DNA from: Pseudorhizobium banfieldiae
Lineage (GTDB): Bacteria > Pseudomonadota > Alphaproteobacteria > Rhizobiales > Rhizobiaceae
Direction: 5' to 3'
NCBI RefSeq assembly: GCF_000967425.1
Contig: NZ_FO082820.1
Location: forward strand, 3,731,501-3,795,500
Length of the DNA stretch: 64,000 bases
In this document: positions 58,908-64,000 of the stretch, piece by piece
Layout: every line of letters begins with the position of its first letter
How positions within the stretch are numbered: the stretch's first letter is position 1
Made by a program: the position numbers and the translations under genes
The notes under the pieces: model-generated
What the model was told of the DNA's origin: nothing
Seen by the model: only the letters and a program-made list of their open reading frames with translations
Database searches by the model: none

Positions 58908-58934
58908 AACCGGCGCCGTCAGGCGCCGGTTTTT
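58908..58934 (+). terminator. Terminator after the DUF2852 gene
   Basis: AACCGGCGCC and GGCGCCGGTT form a 10-bp perfect stem with a 4-base loop (GTCA), followed by TTTT. Strong intrinsic terminator. Confidence 0.92.
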
Positions 58935-58972
58935 CTGTCTCTGCGTCTCCGCGAATCGGCTAGATAAAACCT

Positions 58973-59737
58973 ATGTTCGCGCTCCTCAAGAAACCGGTCC
59001 GTCCGCGCCGCAAGCCCTTGGCTCCGGAGACGCGAACGCTTGAGGTCGGCAGCCGCGCCATGCCGCTCACAATCCGGGAACATCCGCGCTCGACCCGTAT
59101 CACCCTTCGGATCGAGCCGGGCGCGCGTGGGCTCAGCCTGACAGTTCCCGTCGGCCTGCGTCGGTCCGAGATCGACGATTTCCTTGATCGTCATCAGGGC
59201 TGGCTCCTCACCCGGCTCGCTCGCTTTCCGCAGTCCGAGCCGTATCTTCGTCCGGGCTCCGGCATCATGCTGCGCGGCGTGCGCCATCATATCGAACACA
59301 CGGGCAGCCTGCGCGGCCTGACGGAGGCTGTCCTTCGTGAGGGGAGGGCGGTTCTGCGTATCAGTGGCATGGAGGAACATACCGGCCGGCGCATCGCAAC
59401 CTTCCTGAAAAGGGAAGCTCGTCGCGATCTCGAAGCAGCGGTCCGGCTGCATGCGCAGGGCGTGCGGAAGCCGGTCAGGTCGATCACCATGAAGGACACC
59501 CGATCCCGCTGGGGCTCCTGTTCATGGGACGGCAATCTGAGCTTCTCCTGGCGCATCGTCATGGCGCCACCTTTCGTCATCGATTACCTCGCGGCCCACG
59601 AGGTCGCCCATCTGGACCAGATGAACCATGGGCCGGAGTTCTGGGCGCTTTGCCGTCGTCTCTGCCCGCGCACGGACGAGGCCAAGGCCTGGCTGAAGCG
59701 CCACGGCTCGCAACTCCACGCGATCGAGTTCGGCTGA
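58973..59737 (+). CDS. YgjP-like (SprT/M48-related) metallopeptidase domain protein
   Basis: A 254-residue protein of the YgjP (DUF45) family. The zinc motif is YLAAHEVAHLDQMNHGPEFW near residue 205, with the third ligand in HGPEFW. It is preceded by SRWGSCSWDGNLSFSWRIVM, the conserved RWGSC segment. The N-terminal half (SLTVPVGLRRSEIDDFLDRH) is less conserved. The family is related to SprT and wss-type proteases; its substrate is not known. It lies between two likely transcription units. Confidence 0.87.
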   Translation: MFALLKKPVRPRRKPLAPETRTLEVGSRAMPLTIREHPRSTRITLRIEPGARGLSLTVPVGLRRSEIDDFLDRHQGWLLTRLARFPQSEPYLRPGSGIMLRGVRHHIEHTGSLRGLTEAVLREGRAVLRISGMEEHTGRRIATFLKREARRDLEAAVRLHAQGVRKPVRSITMKDTRSRWGSCSWDGNLSFSWRIVMAPPFVIDYLAAHEVAHLDQMNHGPEFWALCRRLCPRTDEAKAWLKRHGSQLHAIEFG

Positions 59738-59819
59738 TCCGCGAGCGTCGAACATCGACGAACAACGGAGAAGCGCTTTTATCTCGACTCCGCCATGATT
59801 TCATGCGAACTCGCAGGGC

Positions 59820-60476
59820 ATGAAGCCGGACATCAAGATTTGCGGGTTGAAGACGTCAGAGGCCGTCGACCGGGCGCTCGCACGCGGTGCGACCCATATC
59901 GGTTTTATCTTCTTCCCCAAGAGCCCCCGCCATGTCGATCCGGAGATCGCTGCCGAACTGGCCGAGCCGGTGCGCGGCCGGGTAAAGATCGTCGCGGTTA
60001 CGGTGGATGCAAGCAACGAGGAGCTGGACGACATCGTCCACCTGCTGAAACCGGACGTCCTCCAAATGCACGGCCATGAGACGCCGGAGCGCATCCTTCA
60101 GGTCAAGGCGCTGTACGGGATACCTGTAATGAAGGCCTTCTCTGTTCGCGAAGCCTCCGACCTCGAGCGCATCGACCCCTATGTCGGTGTCGCCGACCGG
60201 TTCCTGTTCGATGCAAAGGCCCCCGCCGGGTCAGAACTGCCCGGTGGCAACGGCGTGTCATTCGACTGGAACATCATGGCCTCGCTTGACGCAAGCGTCG
60301 ATTACATGCTTTCCGGGGGCCTGAACAAAGACAATGTCGGTCTTGCGCTCGCCTCCACCCGGGCCCGCGGAATTGATGTGTCCTCCGGCGTCGAAAGCGC
60401 GCCGGGCATCAAGGACATCGTCATGATCGACGCCTTCTTTGACGCTATCGCAGAGGCCCGCTCCGTCGGAGCCTGA
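59820..60476 (+). CDS. trpF: Phosphoribosylanthranilate isomerase
   Basis: A 218-residue TIM-barrel enzyme for the third step of tryptophan synthesis. The catalytic Cys lies in IKICGLKTSEAVDRALARGA near residue 5. GFIFFPKSPRHVDPEIAAEL near 27, LQMHGHETPERILQVKALYG near 83 and YMLSGGLNKDNVGLALAS near 160 are family marks. The start is ATG at 59820 in a purine-poor context (CGCAGGGC), a weak ribosome site. First gene of trpF-trpB-trpA, 11 bases before trpB. Confidence 0.96.
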   Translation: MKPDIKICGLKTSEAVDRALARGATHIGFIFFPKSPRHVDPEIAAELAEPVRGRVKIVAVTVDASNEELDDIVHLLKPDVLQMHGHETPERILQVKALYGIPVMKAFSVREASDLERIDPYVGVADRFLFDAKAPAGSELPGGNGVSFDWNIMASLDASVDYMLSGGLNKDNVGLALASTRARGIDVSSGVESAPGIKDIVMIDAFFDAIAEARSVGA

Positions 60477-60487
60477 GGGAGTAGAGA

Positions 60488-61708
60488 GTGAATCAGACGC
60501 CGAAACCCAATTCCTTCCGCTCCGGGCCCGATGAGGATGGCCGCTTCGGCATCTTTGGCGGCCGGTTCGTCGCCGAGACCCTCATGCCTCTGATCCTCGA
60601 CCTGCAAGCCGAATGGGAAAAGGCGAAGACCGATCCGGAATTCCAGGCAGAGCTCCAGCATCTCAACACACACTATACGGGTCGTCCGAGCCCGCTCTAT
60701 TTTGCTGAGCGCCTGACGGCCGAACTCGGCGGCGCCAAGATCTACTTCAAGCGCGACGAATTGAACCACACCGGGTCTCACAAGATCAACAACTGCCTCG
60801 GCCAGATCCTGCTCGCGCGCCGCATGGGCAAGACCCGCATCATCGCGGAAACCGGCGCCGGCCAGCACGGGGTCGCCTCGGCCACCGTCGCCGCCAGATT
60901 CGGCCTGCCCTGCGTGGTCTACATGGGTGCCACCGACGTCGAGCGTCAGGCACCGAACGTGTTTCGCATGAAGCTTCTGGGCGCCGAAGTCAGGCCGGTG
61001 ACGGCCGGCCACGGCACGCTGAAGGATGCGATGAACGAGGCCCTGCGCGACTGGGTCACCAATGTCGACGACACCTATTACCTGATCGGCACGGCTGCGG
61101 GCCCGCATCCGTATCCGGAACTGGTTCGCGAATTCCAGTCGGTGATCGGCAAGGAAACCCGCGAACAAATGATGGCGGCGGAAGGCCGCCTGCCGGACAT
61201 GCTGGTGGCGGCCGTTGGTGGTGGCTCCAACGCCATTGGTCTCTTCCATCCGTTTCTCGATGATGAGTCCGTCAAGATCGTCGGTGTCGAAGCAGGCGGC
61301 AAGGGTCTGGATGGCGAGGAGCACTGTGCCTCGCTGACCGCCGGCTCGCCTGGCGTCCTGCACGGCAACCGCACCTATCTGCTGCAGGATGGCGATGGGC
61401 AGATCAAGGAAGGCCACTCCATCTCTGCCGGCCTCGATTATCCGGGCATTGGACCCGAGCATTCCTGGCTGAAGGACATGGGTCGCGTTGAATACGTGCC
61501 GATCATGGATGACGAGGCGCTTGCCGCCTTCCAGATGCTGACCCGCACCGAAGGCATTATCCCGGCACTGGAGCCGAGCCATGCGCTCGCGGAAGTCATC
61601 AAGCGCGCGCCGAAGATGGACAAGGACCAGATCATCGTAATGAACCTCTGCGGCAGGGGCGACAAGGACATCTTCACCGTCGGCAAGATTCTCGGAATGG
61701 GCCTCTGA
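60488..61708 (+). CDS. trpB: Tryptophan synthase beta chain
   Basis: A 406-residue PLP enzyme joining indole and serine. The PLP lysine lies in [20 protein letters not shown] near residue 96; [20 protein letters not shown] near 117, [20 protein letters not shown] near 238 (phosphate loop GGGSN) and the C-terminal [13 protein letters not shown] are characteristic. Length is standard. It is followed by trpA with only one base between. Confidence 0.98.
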   Translation: MNQTPKPNSFRSGPDEDGRFGIFGGRFVAETLMPLILDLQAEWEKAKTDPEFQAELQHLNTHYTGRPSPLYFAERLTAELGGAKIYFKRDELNHTGSHKINNCLGQILLARRMGKTRIIAETGAGQHGVASATVAARFGLPCVVYMGATDVERQAPNVFRMKLLGAEVRPVTAGHGTLKDAMNEALRDWVTNVDDTYYLIGTAAGPHPYPELVREFQSVIGKETREQMMAAEGRLPDMLVAAVGGGSNAIGLFHPFLDDESVKIVGVEAGGKGLDGEEHCASLTAGSPGVLHGNRTYLLQDGDGQIKEGHSISAGLDYPGIGPEHSWLKDMGRVEYVPIMDDEALAAFQMLTRTEGIIPALEPSHALAEVIKRAPKMDKDQIIVMNLCGRGDKDIFTVGKILGMGL

Positions 61709-61709
61709 C

Positions 61710-62549
61710 ATGACCGCACGCATGGACAAGAAATTCGCTGACCTGAAGGCCGAGGGCCGCCCGGCGCTCGTCACCTATTTCATGGGCGGAGATCCGGACT
61801 ATGATACGTCGCTGGCGATCATGAAGGCGCTGCCGGCGGCCGGGGCCGACGTGATCGAACTCGGCGCGCCATTCTCCGATCCGATGGCCGATGGCCCGGC
61901 GATCCAGCTGGCCGGCCAGCGGGCGCTCAAGAATGGCCATTCTCTGAAGAAAACGCTGCAGATGGCCCGCGATTTCCGCAAAAACGACAATACGACGCCG
62001 ATCGTCATCATGGGCTACTACAACCCCATCTACATCTACGGCGTCGACCGCTTCCTGGAAGACGCGCTGGAGGCGGGGATCGACGGTCTTATCGTCGTGG
62101 ACCTTCCGGCGGAAATGGACGATGAGCTCTGCATCCCGGCGCGCAAGAAGGACATCAACTTCATTCGCCTGACGACACCGACCACCGACGACCGGCGCCT
62201 TCCGAAGGTGCTGACCAACACCTCCGGCTTCGTCTACTATGTCTCGATGACCGGGATTACCGGCTCTGCTCTGCCTGATCCGTCGAAGATTGCGGGTGCC
62301 GTCCAGCGTATCAAGAAGTCCACCGACCTGCCGGTCTGCGTCGGATTCGGCGTCAAGACAGCCGAGCATGCGCGGCTGATCGGTGCCTCGGCGGATGGCG
62401 TCGTGGTCGGTACGGCGATCGTCAACCAGGTCGCCACGTCGCTCGACAAGGATGGCCGGGCGAGTGCCGACACGGTGGAATCGGTAACCACCTTTGTTCG
62501 CGGCCTTGCAACCGGCGTGCGGTCAGCGCGACTTGTCGCCGCCGAATAG
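61710..62549 (+). CDS. trpA: Tryptophan synthase alpha chain
   Basis: A 279-residue TIM-barrel enzyme cleaving indole-3-glycerol phosphate. [20 protein letters not shown] near residue 19, [20 protein letters not shown] near 49 (catalytic Glu and Asp), [20 protein letters not shown] near 96 and [20 protein letters not shown] near 172 are family marks. An alternative Met is at codon 5 (MDKKFADLK). It is cotranscribed with trpF and trpB and followed by accD, a rhizobial order. Confidence 0.97.
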   Translation: MTARMDKKFADLKAEGRPALVTYFMGGDPDYDTSLAIMKALPAAGADVIELGAPFSDPMADGPAIQLAGQRALKNGHSLKKTLQMARDFRKNDNTTPIVIMGYYNPIYIYGVDRFLEDALEAGIDGLIVVDLPAEMDDELCIPARKKDINFIRLTTPTTDDRRLPKVLTNTSGFVYYVSMTGITGSALPDPSKIAGAVQRIKKSTDLPVCVGFGVKTAEHARLIGASADGVVVGTAIVNQVATSLDKDGRASADTVESVTTFVRGLATGVRSARLVAAE

Positions 62550-62587
62550 TTTCCCACATAGGGCGCAGTTTATCAGGAGTAAGCCAC

Positions 62588-63496
62588 GTGAACTGGATCA
62601 CCAACTACGTCCGGCCGCGGATCAATTCCATGCTTGGCCGCCGTGAGGTTCCGGACAACCTCTGGATCAAGTGCCCGGAAACGGGTGAGATGGTCTTTCA
62701 CAAGGACCTGGAAGAGAACAAGTGGGTTATCCCCGCTTCCGGCTATCACATGAAGATGCCGGCCAAGGCGCGCCTGACGGACCTCTTCGATGGCGGCGTC
62801 TTCGAATCGCTTCCCCAGCCCAAGGTTGCCCAGGATCCGCTGAAGTTCCGCGACTCAAAGAAGTACATCGACCGTCTGAAGGACAGCCGCCTGAAGACCG
62901 AGCAGGAGGACACAATCCTCGCCGGCCTCGGCCAGGTGCGCGGCGTGAAGCTTGTCGCGGTGGTTCACGAGTTCAACTTCATCGGCGGTTCGCTAGGCAT
63001 GGCAGCGGGCGAGGCGATTGTGAAGGCGTGCGAGCGTGCAGTCGCTGAAAAATGCCCGCTGGTGATCTTCCCGGCCTCCGGCGGCGCCCGCATGCAGGAA
63101 GGCATCCTGTCGCTGATGCAGCTGCCGCGGACCACAGTCGCGGTCGACATGCTGAAGGAAGCCGGCCTGCCTTACATAGTCGTGCTGACCAACCCCACCA
63201 CCGGTGGCGTCACTGCATCCTACGCCATGCTCGGCGACATCCATATTGCCGAGCCGGGTGCCGAAATCGGCTTTGCCGGCAAGCGCGTCATCGAGCAGAC
63301 GCTCCGCGAAAAGCTGCCGGAGGGCTTCCAGACGGCCGAATACCTGCTGGAGCACGGCATGGTAGACATGGTCGTCAACCGCCATGATCTGCCGGATACG
63401 CTTGCCACGCTTCTGAAGATCCTGATGAAGACGCCCGCAGCCAACGATGATTCGGCTGAAGTCCTGGCGCTTGCCCCCGTGGCAGCGAGCGCCTGA
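62588..63496 (+). CDS. accD: Acetyl-CoA carboxylase carboxyltransferase beta subunit
   Basis: A 302-residue carboxyltransferase subunit for malonyl-CoA synthesis. The crotonase-like core shows [20 protein letters not shown] near residue 122, [20 protein letters not shown] near 158 and [20 protein letters not shown] near 200. The start is GTG ([20 protein letters not shown]). The N-terminal zinc ribbon is degenerate: the usual two Cys pairs are reduced to one Cys ([20 protein letters not shown], then [12 protein letters not shown]). As I recall, this form is shared by other rhizobia. It lies between trpA and folC. Confidence 0.96.
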   Translation: MNWITNYVRPRINSMLGRREVPDNLWIKCPETGEMVFHKDLEENKWVIPASGYHMKMPAKARLTDLFDGGVFESLPQPKVAQDPLKFRDSKKYIDRLKDSRLKTEQEDTILAGLGQVRGVKLVAVVHEFNFIGGSLGMAAGEAIVKACERAVAEKCPLVIFPASGGARMQEGILSLMQLPRTTVAVDMLKEAGLPYIVVLTNPTTGGVTASYAMLGDIHIAEPGAEIGFAGKRVIEQTLREKLPEGFQTAEYLLEHGMVDMVVNRHDLPDTLATLLKILMKTPAANDDSAEVLALAPVAASA

Positions 63497-63522
63497 GTCC
63501 ATAGAGACGCTGGATCGGCGGG

Positions 63523-64000
63523 ATGAGTGCAATGAATATTCCCGCCGTCAGCGCGGCCGAGCAGGAGATCGAGAAGCTGATGGCCCTTCACCCGAAGGGT
63601 TTCGACCTGTCGCTGGACAGGATCAGGCGGCTTCTGGAGGCGCTGGATAGCCCGCACCGCAAGCTGCCGCCGGTGATCCATATCGCTGGAACGAACGGCA
63701 AGGGTTCAGCAACGGCCTTCTGCTCCGCGCTGCTGGAGGCGGTCGGTCTTGCCGTCCATGTCCACACCTCTCCGCACCTCGTCAACTGGCATGAGCGCTA
63801 TCGAATCGGCGTCAAGGGCGGCCGGTCGCGAATCGTCGAAGACGACATGTTCGCCGAAGCCCTGCGGCGGGTGGCGGCCGCCAATGCCGGCCAGACCATC
63901 ACCGTTTTTGAGATTCTGACCGCGGTGACCTTCCTGCTCTTCTCCGAGCAACCGGCCGATGCCGTCATTCTCGAAGTTGGTCTCGGCGGTCGCTTCGACG
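63523..64000 (+). CDS. folC: Folylpolyglutamate/dihydrofolate synthase, N-terminal part
   Basis: The first 159 codons of a Mur-ligase-type enzyme, cut by the window end. The ATP loop is IHIAGTNGKGSATAFCSALL near residue 51, followed by VHVHTSPHLVNWHERYRIG near 78 and, at the edge, AVILEVGLGGRFD. It adds glutamate to folates and, in bifunctional form, to dihydropteroate. The ATG at 63523 follows GGCGGG; a second in-frame Met three codons on is also possible. The accD-folC order is conserved. Confidence 0.95.
   Translation, partial: MSAMNIPAVSAAEQEIEKLMALHPKGFDLSLDRIRRLLEALDSPHRKLPPVIHIAGTNGKGSATAFCSALLEAVGLAVHVHTSPHLVNWHERYRIGVKGGRSRIVEDDMFAEALRRVAAANAGQTITVFEILTAVTFLLFSEQPADAVILEVGLGGRFD

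Noticed and set aside
60302..61774. Open frame of 490 codons on the minus strand
   Set aside because: It is the antisense shadow of trpF-trpB-trpA, which have complete family motifs. GC-rich codon bias produces such frames.
62584..62595. CACGTG at the accD start as a possible parS
   Set aside because: Only the core CACGTGAA matches; the left half (AGC instead of TTT) is wrong.

Overview
The window is a 64-kb piece of a high-GC alphaproteobacterial chromosome, almost certainly from the Rhizobiaceae (Rhizobium/Agrobacterium/Ensifer group). The evidence is gene content and order: rsmG-parA-parB, mnmG, mnmE, rho, hemJ-hemE on one side and ppsR-maf-aroE-coaE-dnaQ, secB, gyrB, trpFBA-accD-folC on the other. 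This is the classical layout around the chromosomal replication origin. The 398-bp gap between hemE and ppsR (44666-45063) carries DnaA boxes, an AT-rich block and GANTC sites, and is called oriC. From about 36 kb to oriC every gene is on the minus strand; to its right nearly all are on the plus strand, so transcription runs with replication on both sides. Six parS-like sites (around TTTCACGTGAAA) are scattered between 38.3 and 58.9 kb around parAB and oriC.

Left part (1-24 kb): the SOS mutasome genes imuA-imuB under a LexA box; a zincin-type metallopeptidase; a CitE-like lyase with a DUF1737 partner; leucine biosynthesis (leuD, leuB); asd; a MltB-type transglycosylase; carbonic anhydrase and pyridoxal kinase; a 180-kDa NAD-glutamate dehydrogenase; an MFS transporter; then purH, a heparinase-like protein, rsmB, htpX, sdhAF4 and a secreted nuclease. 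A DUF4440-like gene at 23.65-23.99 kb is broken by an in-frame stop.

Middle part (24-45 kb): acsA and prpE, two related acyl-CoA synthetases, flank trcR and the complete minCDE operon. minC is preceded by a perfect CtrA box. Then come yggS, leuS-lptE-holA and the parAB/rsmG/mnmG/mnmE/rho/hemJ/hemE block.

Right part (45-64 kb): a tightly overlapping run ppsR-maf-aroE-coaE-dnaQ; secB; fxsA; timA-mltA-smr-xre (each pair overlapping by 4 bases) leading to gyrB; a nitroreductase; an FAH-family hydrolase; PHA depolymerase; DUF2852; a YgjP-like metallopeptidase; and trpF-trpB-trpA-accD-folC, the last cut by the window end.

The most interesting unannotated item is upstream of asd. A promoter-like site is followed by a 39-codon ORF ending in a Thr/Lys-rich tract, and then by mutually exclusive RNA hairpins. 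This fits a transcription or translation attenuator responding to aspartate-family amino acids. No tRNA, rRNA, CRISPR array, insertion sequence or prophage was seen; the region is core genome. Nothing here could be checked by database search or RNA folding, so assignments rest on recognisable family motifs and gene order.
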